From Symsagittifera roscoffensis (taxonomy: Eukaryota; Xenacoelomorpha; Acoela; Convolutidae), in the NCBI RefSeq assembly GCF_963678635.1, contig NC_087062.1, positions 75,758,349 to 75,822,348 on the forward strand: a stretch of 64,000 nt of DNA, written 5' to 3'. Below, one piece after another: positions 47,421 through 59,311 of this stretch; position 1 is the stretch's first letter, and every line of letters begins with the position of its first letter. Below the pieces are notes generated by a model, which saw nothing but the letters and a program-made list of their open reading frames with translations, was not told the DNA's origin and did not search any database. Position numbers and translations under genes: made by a program.

Positions 47421-48289
47421 TTTGTGTTGATTTCTTTGATAATTTACAATTTTCTCTGTGGGGTTCCACCTGATATCACAGGTGTGCGTTATTGACACTA
47501 AGTCGCAATCACTTTAAATCTCGGCTGCGCGGCACGCATTCGCTTCGCGAGAAACTTCACGAGGCTAGCTTGGTAAAATTGAAAATGGATGTTATTAAGC
47601 TAATTTCAATAGTTTTAACTGTCGTCTAAATTTACCTACATGAATTTTAATAATAACTAAATCAGAACTGACCAAATCAGCACACAGGTGAAACCCAATA
47701 AAACTAAATTATCGTCTGAAAAATTGCAAATATTGGTTCAATTTGACCAACATGATCTTTTTTGCACATAGCTTTTATCGCCCAAACAAATCATAAAAAA
47801 TTTTGCCGTAATTAGATAAATTATTGTTTAATCAATTTAGTAGACTTTTTAACACCTCTCTTAAAACAACAATTACTAAGACCAAAAAACAACATAGAGA
47901 ATTTACAAGCCCGTGGCAGTTTCTTTGAAAGACTACCAAAATGAACTTTCAAAGTCTGAAAGTGAAAATATGGAAATTTTACTGTTTTATAGCAGACTTG
48001 AAAAAAAGATGCGGCTCGTTTTTCTAACGAAAATCAAAGTTACAACTTGGCCTACGAGTAAATTTTCAATTAAATGAAATTCGAGACCAAAGAATTTATG
48101 ACGGTGAGAATGAAATAAAACACAGCTTCGGAATGGAAATTTAGCTTCTGATGTTCAATTCAAGACCAGGACGGACTTTTATCAGCGGAGTAAACCTCTT
48201 TTCGGATCAGCAACATCAAATAGAGACGATTTCAGATAATGCTCCAATTTTGAAAAAAAATTGGCGCTTTTTGGTCGCTTGTACCAGGA

Positions 48290-48740
48290 ACTGAGGTTGA
48301 CGACTTACTTAGTCACCATCGCGACCCAAAACGTTTATGCCGCGCTGCTATCATAGCATCTCAAAATGGGTATATTGCTACTTTGTGCGATCGAAGAATT
48401 TTTCTGAGTTTGCGCGACCCAAAAAAAGATTACGGGACTTAACGCGACCAATTTTTGTTCACTACTTTGCCGGACCCAGAAGATTCTAAGCAACTTTGCG
48501 CGACTTTCAAAACAACAAGAATATTCATGTTGAGATTATGCATGATTTTTGCTCTGAATTTGCGCGACTCATGTTGTGACCACTTTCGTCCATGTCGTGA
48601 TTTTGCCATGTTTACGTTGCGACTCAAATCTCGGTACAAGTGAGAATTTTCGGCCAAGCGATTGTCGTTTCCCCGACCTAGTTCGGTCGCCACATAAGTT
48701 GCCGACCTCGGCCCGGGAATCGTTTTGCAGTGCAATCTAA
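48290..48740. repeat. Second GCGAC-rich island
   Basis: GCGAC or GTCGCG-type words recur (for example near 48320, 48413, 48442, 48499, 48562, 48615 and 48688), much as at 10790-11290. The two islands share character but no long aligned identity that I can see. Confidence 0.5.
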
Positions 48741-49672
48741 ACATTTTGGACCTCATTTGAGAGTTGATGACTGAAGCTGCCAAAGCTCCAGAACTTGAGC
48801 TAATCCAAGCTATTTTTTAGTATTAATTCGGGCAGAGTTCAAGTCATGCTTCAAGTCATATTCAAACCCTTTGTGGTAAGTTAGACTGCAATGAACATAT
48901 GACCGATATTATATTCTCTCGGTGACCAGAAAAAGCAGTCATAATACTAAGTTTTTAGAAAAATGTAATTTGCTTATAATGATAGATCAAGTGGATCAAA
49001 ACGAATTAATAGGACAAACATTCTAAATATAACGATTTATAGCCCAATACATTTAAAAAACAGGTTGCATCTGGAAGAAGTTTCTCAAAACATGCCTACT
49101 TATCTGCAGCATTGAGCTCATCGAATTGATCCTTAAGAGTTAAAGATTATACGAGCACCGCACTAATTATTTCTCAAGTAGACGAGTCAAAAAACTGCTT
49201 TATACCTGCGTAGAATTTCAGCAGTCAAAGCCGTTTGAAAGAAAAACTTCGCCATAATTCAATTTCAATTTCACCTAAATTTTTATGGCCAAGATTGAGT
49301 ACCAGCCGCCGTTTAGGTTTAAAGCACCTGGTTACTTTGATAAAAATTGAAAGTCTGGTTTTTTATGGTATAGAACACGTGCTTTATATACCGTTCAAAG
49401 TAGTGGTATTAGATAGTGAAATAGTAGATTATAAAATTTGTCCAAATACGACAGATTATTCATGTAAAGTTCACTGGAAACTCTTCAAATAAATAAGTAA
49501 CCCCGCTTAAATCTCTATGAAAATAGAACGATCAAAGTCAAAACTTTAATTTCTAATTATTCACTGGCTGATCAAATACTCGACTTGGTGTTATCTGTTG
49601 TGTATTCAAACAATAAAAAACTTCGCGCGGACGAAGAAAAACATGTAGTACCATTTCCGTTATTTTCAAATT

Positions 49673-49897
49673 AGCGTGACAATTCGTAACAGGCGACAAT
49701 TCATAACAAGCGACAATTCGTCATAAAGCATTGGCAAGTAGAATACGCTTGCTCCGCTTCCCTCCGCTGCGCTTACATTCGGCACGAGAAGAATAGTGCA
49801 CATAAATTAGTGTTTGCCGCTGAAGTTATTATTACGAATTGTCGCTTGTTACGAATTGTCGCCTTTTACGAGTTGTCACCTGTTACGAATTATCGCT
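49673..49897. repeat. Short tandem word GCGACAATTCGTAACA in inverted clusters
   Basis: The left cluster (49673-49726) has three copies of (G/T)GACAATTC(G/A)TAACA. The right cluster (49825-49897) has four copies of the complement (TTACGAATTGTCGC type). A roughly 100 base spacer lies between, so the whole can fold into one long hairpin. Confidence 0.85.
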
Positions 49898-50454
49898 TCA
49901 CGATTTTCAAACTCTACTTGATTGTGAATACTATTAAAAAAGACGCGTCTTCGCTCGAATCAGGGAGAAGATGGAATACCAAGCAGCACACATTTTTGGG
50001 GAAAATGAAATCTCGGTGCCTTACAATAAACATTTAAATATTTTGACACCTTTTCTGCACTCCCTTGACCTCCCTGAAGAAAAACACAACTAACAGACAG
50101 TTGAAAACTACCAATTAGTCATTAGAGTAGACTTTTACAGCCATTTTTGATCCATCGAATTTCCCACCGAGTTTGAGCCGAAAAAAAAACAAACATGAAT
50201 AGCCTGTCGCTGTGCTTTTGGCACAATATGTCCAGAATACTGCGATATTTGTTTAAAAAAGTATCTTCTCTGAGCAAAAATATTTGATATACTAATTAAC
50301 TTTGCCTTGTGAAATGTCATTCATATATTTAGTCAGAAGCCAATAAAAACAAAGTGCCAATCAATTTCCAAGTTGTTTTGAGAATTTACATTTGGCTCAA
50401 TGGATTTAAAAGATTATACCATTCCAGTTCAAGCAAACTCAATGGTTTGAAGAA

Positions 50455-50960
50455 AGAAACCAGGACAACTCGTATCAAGGCGAAGCCCTGAATCTTCCAA
50501 ATACCGTTTTAAATCAACCAAAAAAAAATTTTTGGACATAATTTGAGAAACAATAGAAAAAAATACGTTCTTAATTTTTTGATTTTTAATGATTTTTTAA
50601 ATTTTATCAACCCCCATCCCCCTCATGTTAGTGAAGTACATTTTTTGAGTCTGGTAACGCTCTAATAAAAGCAATTGCTTGCCTTAATTCAATAAGGAAT
50701 TATTTAATTGCCGCTTAGGCTTAAGTAGCAGGAAAAATATCGCGCGTTTATTATCCAAAATTGGCCAAATCAGCAGCTTTCAAACCCCCATAGCTTACGG
50801 AAAACAATCGCAGGTAGGCTATTTTCTCAAATTTGAGCTCAAGGCAGCATTTTGGGAGTATAAAAGAAAACACGTCACAAATGGCTAGCTAAAAATCAAA
50901 ATTGGTCTGGAGAAAAAACCAACCCGGGCACAATTATTTCGTCTTTGCTTCAAAAAAAGA
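50455..50960 (+). repeat. Dispersed repeat family D, copy
   Basis: Head (ACAACTCGTATCAAGGCGAA, then GCCCTGAATCTTCC), middle (TGCCTTAATTCAATAAGG, TATCGCGCGTTTATTATCCA, TGGCCAAATCAGCAGC) and tail (TGAGCTCAAGGCAGCA, AAAATTGGTCTGGAGAAAAA, GGGCACAATTATTTCGTC) follow the family order. Confidence 0.65.
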
Positions 50961-51249
50961 GGGGAAATGAGTCATAACTGCAAGGAAACAAAAAACACTG
51001 AATTTTTTTACACGAGGCGAAGTTTCACTTCGCATACACAAGCAAAAATATGATCGATAACGCTGAGTAAAACTTTCAGTCTACAAAATTTCTTAAGTGA
51101 CGCACGCCAATTATGACGCATTGGAAGTACCAGTCAATTTGAAAAAAAAAATACCAACTAACTTGCCACATTTTATAGAGCATTCTATGTAGCAGTATTA
51201 ACATGAAAAAGTTTTAAAAAAAACTTTAATTGAGATTTTTTTGTGAAAA

Positions 51250-51650
51250 CCATCACCCCACACGCCATATCAAGTACAAAGTGATAAATTTCGCTCCTAG
51301 TAACAAATCAATATGGCAAATAAGCTTTCTTTAACCAATATAGAACGATTTCAATGACGGATTAAATCTGGCTTACGCGTTAATAGCGCGAGATATATCG
51401 CGGGTTAACTGTCCCAAATTGGCCATAATGGCAATCTTAAAGCCCACATAACTTTACAAAAAACGATCACATGTGAAATATCTTTCCAAATTTACGCTCA
51501 AGACAACAATACTTTTTGATTGATATAAAAAATCTCGTCAAAAATGACTAATTGAAAAGTCGAAATTTGTCTGAAGAAAAAAAACCCACCCCGAGCACAA
51601 ATATTCCGTTACTTTCGTATCGAAAGTCGGAACAATAAGTGTTTGAAACT
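51250..51650 (+). repeat. Dispersed repeat family D, copy
   Basis: The middle (CTGGCTTACGCGTTAATAGC, GTTAACTGTCCCAAATTGGC, CATAACTTTACAAAAAACGA) and tail (CGCTCAAGACAACAATACT, CCCCGAGCACAAATATTCCG, TCGAAAGTCGGAACAATAAG) are well preserved. The tail is close to the satellite start. Confidence 0.7.
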
Positions 51651-53233
51651 TGTCATTTTGAGTAGATCTGATTTTTGGCTCCATAAACTAATTTTTAATT
51701 CCAATTTGTCGTTTGATCTCATTCTACAACTTTGTTATAACAATGATTTCAAATTAGAATACCTTTGTTTTATTTAGTTTGAGAATTTCAAGATCTTTTT
51801 GAGAAATCCAGTTACCACTATGGAATAATTGAGACTGTTTTGGAGTCCACGACAAATTAGCTTGTCTGGACTCAATGCCTATCAGTTATATGGTACTGCA
51901 TTTCGCGTTCAATTGTTGATGCAGTATCCTATGCGTAAGCACGTCAATTCTAGAGCATTGTTTAAGGAGGCTTGTTAAATGAAGTATCTAGTTATTTAGC
52001 ACCCTAAAAGTTGTCCAATGCTAGAAAATCATGCTGGCATTTTTAAAAAAATATGCATCAATTCATGCGCTATGTTAAGGTGAATAGCTCTAGCTGTTTT
52101 TAAGCACGAAATAAACTATCAACAGTAAGGTTCAACTTGAGTTTTAAATATACCACTGGTATTATACTCCACATTTAAAGAAACAAATGCAGGTAGGGTA
52201 TGCTGTAATTAAGGCACTATAACTTATCCTGTTTCAAACCCCAAATTAAGAAGCTCGAACTGTTGAAAAATGATTGGGAAGATCGCTAAAACCAAACGCC
52301 ATCAGAACCAAAAATCATCATCATAAAAGCTTATTTCGGCATTGCACCTTGTCAAAAAAACTTGTCCAGCTTAACGCCCGGAAGGGGATGCTCACCTCTT
52401 TCGGCTCAAGAATTCGATCATTTTACTCCCCAAAGGGTCCCGCATTGGAAGTAAATTACGATACCACTTTCAGCGCCAACAATTCAACCTTGAGGGAGGG
52501 AGAGCATGCGTCGTAAAAAAGACATTTTGGTCAAAACCTTCCAAAAAGGACCAAAGCGGCATTTTGAAACGTTTTTTTATTTACCAGCAGCTCTGAAACT
52601 GTTGGAAAAATTGAGCGTTTTTGGTGTTAAATGAAAGCTCGATAAGGTTTTTGAAAAATCTTTTTGAAAAATTGTTGAATCCTTTGTATAACTCTTAGAT
52701 ATTCCCCGGCTTCTAAGTATCATTGCCCTTTAAATCAAGCCCTTAACATGTATCTTTTGCATTTATCCATCTACAGATATTAACTTCTCAGAGAGATTCA
52801 ACAGGAATTCAAAATTTTTACAGGAACGATTAGTCAACAGCATGCATGGTTCATTAAAAACATGGTCAAGAGAAAGTTGGAAAAGAGTTACAGAAAAAAT
52901 TTCAAAGAAAACAATAGATGGCCTTAAAACCCTTTGAATTTCAACAATATGCACGAAATAAGGTGAACAGGCCGATAGAAAAGCATCAAATGGCTATTGA
53001 TTTTCGAGAGAAGGCTGTATTTCATAAGATATACCATGATCTCCAGCATTTGAGATAAAAGAATCGAATCTGAAGATATCTCATTTTTGTAAACTATAAA
53101 TATACCTCTTAATGCGCTGATGTCAAAACCCAGAGATAAAATATTTAAATTAGCTTTAATTTCTATGGCATTTACTAAATCAACATGAACTGCAAAAAAA
53201 ACAAGTCGGTCAAAGTTATCCCTTCATTGTCAT

Positions 53234-53416
53234 TCATACAACTCTTCCAACATATGTGCATTTGGGATATGTGAGTTTTAGTCTTTCCCACTGGACGAAA
53301 AACATGTCTGCTATGTTTAATCTGTAGAGGATCTTCCCTGTTAGAGAAAGAGTCTCCGTTCTACAGATGCTTTCCACAAACACAATAGTCACTCGGTTGA
53401 AGGTCAGCATATTAGT
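53234..53416 (-). CDS. ALG14: ALG14 exon 3 (C-terminal, with stop)
   Basis: After the acceptor GTTGCTTAG at 53417 the frame (phase 0) reads TNMLTFNRVTIVFVESICR, TETLSLTGKILY, then ADMFFVQWERL and YPKCTYVGRVV, and ends at TGA (53234-53236). This is the family C-terminus (..IVYVES.CR...LS.TGK.LY...D.F.VQW..L...YP...Y.GR..). With exons 1 and 2 the protein is 215 aa, close to the human length. ALG14 anchors the catalytic partner ALG13 to the ER membrane; together they add the second GlcNAc to GlcNAc-PP-dolichol in N-glycan precursor synthesis. Confidence 0.95.
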   Translation of the reverse strand, partial: TNMLTFNRVTIVFVESICRTETLSLTGKILYRLNIADMFFVQWERLKLTYPKCTYVGRVV

Positions 53417-53499
53417 CTAAGCAACAAAACACAACTATCACAATCATTTTTTCATGCAATGCGATGTTCATTAACAAAACGCGCATGTTAATATCGTTC

Positions 53500-53765
53500 C
53501 AATTTTTGAATAAAGCGACGGAATAATTGTCGGGGTGTTTTGTCGTTTTTTATACCATCTGAAAGGTACTTATGTCAAGAACTCAGCTAAAAAACATCTT
53601 ATACCCTCGATCGTTTTTCGTAAAACCATGGGGGTTTCAAAATGCGGATTTGGCCAATTGGGGATAATTAACGCGCGATATATTTCGAGCTATTTAAGCC
53701 TAAGCGGCAAACTAAATCGTTCCAATTTGAATTGAGGCAAATAAACTTATCATATTATTGCGTTA
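53500..53765 (-). repeat. Dispersed repeat family D, inverted fragment
   Basis: The complement of the family middle module appears here (GCCAATTGGGGATAATTAAC, GCGCGATATATTTCGAGC, CGTTCCAATTTGAATTGAGG), lying in ALG14 intron 2 in the opposite orientation to the other copies. Confidence 0.6.
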
Positions 53766-54396
53766 CCAGACTCAAATTGTGTGACTTTTTATTTACTAAG
53801 TTTGAGGGCGAGATGAAATGAATGAAAAAAAAATAATTTTTTTGAATTTTCTTATTTTATCAATTTTTGACTAAAAAACCTTTTTCTTTGACTTTACGGT
53901 AGTCGGTAAATTCAATTCTTCAACCTGATACAAAAAGTGTTGTTTCTGCTACGCCCACTTCGCGCTTGAAACCAAGCGGATAAAATCGAGTCATTTACAG
54001 CGGATAAAATTGAGTTTAACAGGCAATTTTTCTATTTTGAGGAAACAAAATTTTCATTCATCTACTTGGCAAATATATTATTATCTCCGGAACCTATCAC
54101 TTGTTAACGTCATTCATTTAATTCATTTTGGTACTTTCTCCGTTGATTTTTTTCAATTTTCTAAACAGAGCCATGAGAAGGTTAGAGAAGTAGAAATTTG
54201 TAATAAAAATGCAAAATAAAGATTTTAAAAAATCCTTGAACGACATTAACTGCACCATTAAACTTAACAAGGAGATTTCGAAATGCCAGAAATATGCCGA
54301 ACATTCAAAAAGTCAATTATGCGGGAACTAAGCCGACAAAATTAAGCAGACAGGCGATAGTCTAAATTAGCCCAAAGTTTTCAGTTTGCAAAAAAA

Positions 54397-54452
54397 GCAC
54401 CGACTGGATTCGAACTCGCAACATGGATATTACCACTACGCCAAGTAGGCAG
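54397..54452 (-). repeat. tRNA-derived fragment
   Basis: The minus strand has an A-box-like TTGGCGTAGTGGTAAT and a B-box GAGTTCGAATCC only about 15 bases apart, so the anticodon arm is missing. It is a relic or SINE piece within ALG14 intron 2. Confidence 0.5.
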
Positions 54453-55250
54453 AATTCTCCTGCAATTTGAATTTATTAAAAAACAAGTAAAACACAAGTA
54501 ACATTTTCACAATGAGTACTCGGTGAAAGAAATTTTTTACGGGAAAAAAATCTAGTACCCGTTTGCAACACCATAGCTTAAATTTATTATTCCGCTGGGA
54601 AATCTAAAAACTTGAAGCAACTTTTGAAACTAGAGATATTTCACGTTTTTTTGCGCCATTTCCGTTTCGTAACTGGAAAGCGCAATTTAATTCCACACTA
54701 AAGGAAGATTTTGAATTGAACTCAAACACATAGCCAACAGACGTTTGGAAATGAATTAACAAACGCAAGGAAACAGAAAAAAACTTAACCTTTAGAATCT
54801 ATTTGAACTTCAAGCCAATTTAATGATTGTCACTTTTTTGATCAAATTAACTCAATTTGAGAAAACCGAATCAACTGGTGAAATTTTTATTCAGCTACTC
54901 AGAAAATCGATAAATTATAATCCACTTAGGAAACTAGAAGTCGTTTACGTTTTTCACGCCATGTCTACTTTCATTTTTGGAGAGCGCAATTTACCTTGCT
55001 TTCAGCAGATGAATTTGAATTGAACTCAAAACGAGCATATATACTTAAGTGCACTCAAAAACTCTTAATATGTATGAATGCTTATCTGTAGTTCTTAGAG
55101 CTTTTTCAGACTTTTTCCTGAAAAAAAAGACATCACGACCTATATAATTGAAAATCACTTCGCTCTTTTACGCTTTCACCTATATTTTTCCATAATGAAC
55201 GACATACACACGCTAAGATATTCTAGCTTAAGAGCCCATACTTTACTTAC

Positions 55251-55436
55251 AATGAGTGCGGCTATACACACTGGCAGGCATGTTCCTGGCCCATTGACCA
55301 TCAGCAGATCTGGATTGATCCAGAGTGCTCTGGGAATAGTGGAGAGACAGGCCAGAAGGGTAGAAAAGATTGAAGTGAGGTAAGACTGACCCACTTCTCG
55401 ACTCCTGGGAATCAGTTGGATGCAATTAGGGTCCAC
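55251..55436 (-). CDS. ALG14: ALG14 exon 2
   Basis: Acceptor TCTGTTAG at 55437 and a consensus donor CATT|GTAAGT at 55250/55251 bound 186 bases (62 codons, phase 0 both ends). It reads VDPNCIQLIPRSREVGQSYL, then PDLLMVNGPGTCLPVC. IPRSREVGQS and NGPGTC..P are the most conserved stretches of ALG14. This exon lies outside the tandem duplication, so only the left copy of exon 1 is followed by it. Confidence 0.96.
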
Positions 55437-56889
55437 CTAACAGACAACAAACTGACTGATACACGAAGACATGAAATAAGGCATTTAACATCGGAGCCGA
55501 TGCAAGCCAAAATGATTGATTGGCGAAAACAAACATTCGTTAAGCTTCTGTCAGCTCAGATATTGTTTCCTAGTTACCAAATAGTCATAGACTAAGTCAA
55601 AGTAGTCACAGACGCGTTTTTTAATTATACATACAACTATTGTAGAAAAATTGAAATCTTAGACTGTTTTTCACTGTTAAAAAAGACTTCACTAGCACGA
55701 CGAATTATGGTACTTAAAATTGGTGATTTGCAGTTAAGAGTTCGGCAATATGTAAGCTGTGAATATACATCACTTGATGCTAGAATAGCGATTTAATGTT
55801 ATAGCCAACAGAGGAAACCAAAAAGATTGAATTCAAACATTTTTCTACTTCAGAACAAAAATTAAATCACGTTAAGCTCTGTGCACTTCCAGAAACTTTT
55901 ATTGAGTCAACAGGTAATTAGTTTTTTCCGGTGGTACTCAAACTCAAGCCTGGAATCAAAAGCAAACCGCAAAACATCAAGCTTCGCACCACTAGCAAAT
56001 CCACGCAAAATTAGCATTGCAATGGTTTGAAAAAGAACAACATTTTCATTGCAAGCTTAGCACTGCCAGCTAGCAAATGTTTTCGAAAAATGTCAAGCCA
56101 CAAATACAAAAACTCCAAATGCTTGTCTCAAATGACGATTCATTTGAGGAAAAACAAGTTCAGCAACACAGTCGTCGGGTTTAATAACTATTTAGAGAAT
56201 TTCATCGAGCGGTAACTGATCCGACGAAAATTGGGTAAACGCAGGTTCCATTGAGACGGAAAAAATAAGTTGACATGAAAACTTTGAGGTATAAAATACT
56301 GATTTTCTAAAAGTTTACCACCACAACCCGGAAACACGAAAGACCTCTTTTCTTTTCAAACCACGCTAAATTCGGTCAATGAGCTGAAACCATACACGCC
56401 GAATAAAACAAAAAAGAAATTAAACTAAGTATTACATAAAGTCAGGAGTTAGTAGATTTATAAATTACAGAAACTAATATACAGACAGACAAAACATAAA
56501 GAGACAGACAATAGGTCGACAATTTTTTGAAGCGGAAAGCTTTCAGTAAAAAAAAAACAGAACCTCATCGGATTTGAAGCTACACCCTATGCGGTCCCAG
56601 CAAAAGAATTTGAAAATATTGTATGTCAAGCTATCAAATGATTCAAGTGATTTTGTTGAACACATTGTTAACTTGAAAAAAGTCTTCATTTCAGATTTGA
56701 CAACGCTTGCTAGTCGCAAACGTAAATATTTCGATCTATTTCCAAACAATTTTCGCTCAAGAAAAAGTTTTTAGTAACTTCGGATAGATAGCCCATTTTT
56801 TTCAAGCAATCTTGGATTGAACATGACAGCTCAAACAGGTTGACTTCTTTGCAACCGAAACAATTTGTGTGCAAAAAAAACTCTCTAAC

Positions 56890-57168
56890 CGATCTCAGCT
56901 TCAGTTTTTTAATAGACATGTGGTCTGTGTTGGCCAGGAAATAGTATCTAGGATTGTATATCTCTTTCTGCATGTGATCCAACAGTCTCAGCATCTCAGT
57001 CGTGTGTCCACCAGATCCAAGCACTACCAGAGTTCGCTTTTTTCGTCTATCTAATTCACTGCCCAAAGAAAGAGGCGTTTTTGCCTTCAGCTTCAAGAAA
57101 AAGAACCTCGTCAGGTAAACTGCTAGTATTAAAGACCCAACAAAAGCTGGGAGTATGTCTAAGGTCAT
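56890..57168 (-). CDS. ALG14: ALG14 exon 1 (left copy, linked to exons 2 and 3)
   Basis: From ATG 57168 it reads a membrane segment (about residues 7-25, FVGSLILAVYLTRFFFLK), then KKRTLVVLGSGGHTTEMLRL, with the Rossmann-type GSGGHT motif (residues 51-56) of this family. PRYYFLANTDHMS follows. The donor is taken at GATCG|GTTAGA (56889/56890), giving 93 codons and phase 0, which splices into VDPNC of exon 2; the donor is not a strong consensus, so the border is the least certain of the gene. An acceptor TTTTCTTTCAG ends 5 bases before the ATG, and the PTPA stop lies only 148 bases upstream. Confidence 0.92.
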
Positions 57169-57183
57169 TACATCTGAAAGAAA
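57163..57183 (-). promoter_or_regulatory. Splice acceptor just before the ALG14 ATG (possible trans-splice site)
   Basis: TTTTCTTTCAG|ATGTAATG: a pyrimidine-rich acceptor with its AG 5 bases before the start codon and 132 bases after the PTPA stop. GATAAAA, a poly(A)-signal-like word, lies about 35 bases before it. The arrangement fits spliced-leader addition to a downstream operon gene; an ordinary 5' UTR intron is the alternative. Confidence 0.5.
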
Positions 57184-57314
57184 ATTTCTCCGAGCTCCAA
57201 AATTTTATCAGATAAAACAAACAGAATTCGATCAATTCTACTGATCGCCATTCATAACTTGAAGCGTTCAATTTTGCAAACGAAAATTGAAATTAGTTGC
57301 GTACAATTCAATAA

Positions 57315-57494
57315 CTAAGTAAACGGTTCAAATTTGAACAAAGTTCCAAACAACAGATGTTGCACAATAGGGAATTTGGACAACACCTCAGCTTTGTACA
57401 TCTTCAGTAGGCCTTCATTCACTTTTTTCCAATGAGGCACAGCAGAAATATTCCACAGCTGATTCGAATGCTCTGAGAAGGGGCCAGTTTTTAC
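57315..57494 (-). CDS. PTPA: PTPA (PP2A activator) last exon, left copy
   Basis: After the acceptor CTAGTTTAG at 57495 the frame (phase 0) reads [37 protein letters not shown], then [16 protein letters not shown], ending at TAG (57315-57317). KTGPF.EHS..LWNIS.V..W.KVN.GL..MY..EVL.KFP..QH..FG.L is the diagnostic PTPA C-terminus. The family is a peptidyl-prolyl isomerase-like chaperone that helps load catalytic metals into protein phosphatase 2A. This left copy follows an orphan ALG14 exon 1 rather than a full PTPA 5' part. Confidence 0.95.
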   Translation of the reverse strand, partial: VKTGPFSEHSNQLWNISAVPHWKKVNEGLLKMYKAEVLSKFPIVQHLLFGTLFKFEPFT

Positions 57495-57796
57495 CTAAAC
57501 TAGATCAAATTAAAAACAACTATAAAAAAAAACAACTAAGCCTAGAATACTCGGCTATATTGAGGCGAATGAAACCAATTCAATTTGTAACGAGTTATCA
57601 TTTTAAGAAAAATAGAACCACTTGATACCGCATTACAGAAGGCTAGAATGACAAAGTTATATTTTCCAATCAAAATTCAGCCAGAGCTTTTTCAAAATTT
57701 TGATTGGTTTAGATTTTTTTTATTGGTTAAAAATTCGGTGCCATCGATTCTTTTGCTATTGGAATAACTATCTTCCATTTCCATTAAAAAAATTAC

Positions 57797-57966
57797 CTTA
57801 TTGATATGGTCAATAGCCGCACAGAGAAGATAATTGTCCTTGTTAGTTGTCATTGCGTCCATGTCTGGTATGTCTTTTGGTTCCAATGCAGACCCAGCCA
57901 ATTGACTACTGCCGAAATAAAATGGCAGAAACTGATAATCGTCCAAACTGTATACGCCGTGAGAAC
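57797..57966 (-). CDS. PTPA: PTPA penultimate exon, left copy
   Basis: The acceptor ATTTTAAG at 57967 and donor AATAAG|GTAATT give 170 bases (2 + 168). It reads (G)SHGVYSLDDYQFLPFYFGS then SQLAGSALEPKDIPD. GSHGVW.LDDYQFLPF.WGS.QL is the strongest PTPA signature; here the Trp is Tyr (GVYSL) and the Trp before GSSQL is Phe. Phase 1 entry means the previous exon must end with a lone G, as the candidate at 59312 does. Confidence 0.95.
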
Positions 57967-58209
57967 CTTAAAATTCAAATTAACAATCAAATTCAAAATC
58001 TTTTTCGAATCAAAACGCACGTTTTCTATCGTACCTGAACAACGCCTGAAAATAATTTCATGATTATAAATCAATACTTCCATGTTTTTACCGCGAACAG
58101 TGGTTTTGAAGGCATTATAGGTCAAATTAATTTACACATGCTTCATTTGAAGCTTTGAGTCGCCAAAGTTTTCGTTTTGCAACGGATTAAGCCTTTTTTG
58201 TCAGATTCA

Positions 58210-58588
58210 CTAGCATGCCGAGGGCGGGGGGGGATGGACGACTGCCCCTCCCCTCAGTTCTGGGGTTACCAAGTTTTTCCAAAGGGTCCCCCTTTGGTAT
58301 AATTTTACGTATCTTTTTTCGGCAAACCAACAACAAAATTTTTCTAAAGGCGCCTTTGGCGCCAATATAACAAAATTTGAGGGGGGAACGTGCGCCGAAT
58401 AAACGCAATTTTTTTCTTCAAAAAACCGGCCCCTAGAAAAACTTCTGCGCATGCCAAGTTGTAGCTTTTTAGGTCGATCAAATTGATTTTCCGAGCGCTC
58501 TGAGAACACTATAAGTGATGACCTTTTCGTTGGTGAGGAGGTCAAAGCCCTGAGAGGGGGAGTCTTCCTCCCCCTAAAACCGTTCCTG
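58210..58588. mobile_element. Decayed hAT-MITE relative in PTPA intron (left copy)
   Basis: It contains AAAGGGTCCCCCTTTGG, TTTTTCTAAAGGCGCCTTTG and GCGCCAATATAAC, all shared with the intact element at 28130. The right end CCCCCTAAAACCGTTCCTG is a mutated form of the inverted terminus. The left end is not resolved. Confidence 0.7.
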
Positions 58589-59311
58589 GTTGCGGTCTTT
58601 TAGTTAATAATCCAATTTCAAACAAAAATCTCAATTTTGGAACAAAAAAAATAGAGACGCTTAGGGCTATTTGAATTTCTAGATAATCGCAAGCGTAAAA
58701 AATTCATGATTGACATTTTTTGATTAAATTAACCCAATTTGAAAAAAAAAACTGAATAAATAAGTTAACTTTTCGAACTTTAAAGTCGATTACGTTTTTC
58801 ATGACGTTTTTCCGTTCGATAGTGGATTTTGCCATACTTTTAACAAAGGAAATCAACTTAGAAAGATATCATAAGTCAAACCACGAAAAAGTAAATTTCT
58901 GCTTGCAAAATAAACGAAAAAAAAACATCAGCACGTTTAAAAAATTCTGAACTACTTTCCTCGACTCTTAATAGATCTCGCAAATCAGGCGACAGCTACA
59001 AAGACAAAAAAAATTACTTTGGAACAGAAAACAATTACATAATGCATAACATATCCAACACGCAGTGATAAACGTGTCAATAAACAAAAACGTTTATAAA
59101 CACAACAAAAAGACCACTTTTGTAACTCAATCACGTGTTTCCGTGCCATTTTAAATTTGAAGACCATTTTACATTACATTTGCAAATTGAACTTAATGCG
59201 AACATAATCTCATCACAAACATAGCATAGCAACCTTAATCAAAATGACAAACAATTGACTAAGTTGAAATCCAAAAAAATCAGCCCTCTCAAAAATTTCA
59301 GTAAGACTTGC

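Larger units (their letters stand above)
47421..53233. other. Intergenic region between Wnt (5' end) and ALG14 (3' end)
   Basis: No gene supported. It holds a GCGAC island (48290-48740), a clustered inverted repeat (49673-49897), family D repeat copies (50455-50960, 51250-51650), a decayed hAT-MITE relative (about 52400-52600) and a copy of the GAGGCGAAGTTTCACTTCGC short repeat near 51003. Short open stretches such as 49235-49492 and 52274-52516 show no recognisable features. Confidence 0.5.

Noticed and set aside
49778-49790. ATTCGGCACGAG resembles a cDNA cloning adapter
   Set aside because: It lies in continuous genomic sequence between the mirrored repeat clusters with no sign of a chimera; chance match.
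57056-57271. 71-codon frame overlapping the ALG14 start in another frame (and its copy at 61459)
   Set aside because: The ALG14 frame carries the family motifs; this overlap is a shadow.
57850-58125. 91-codon minus-strand frame with hydrophobic stretches
   Set aside because: It overlaps the PTPA exon at 57797-57966 in the wrong frame and runs through the intron before it.
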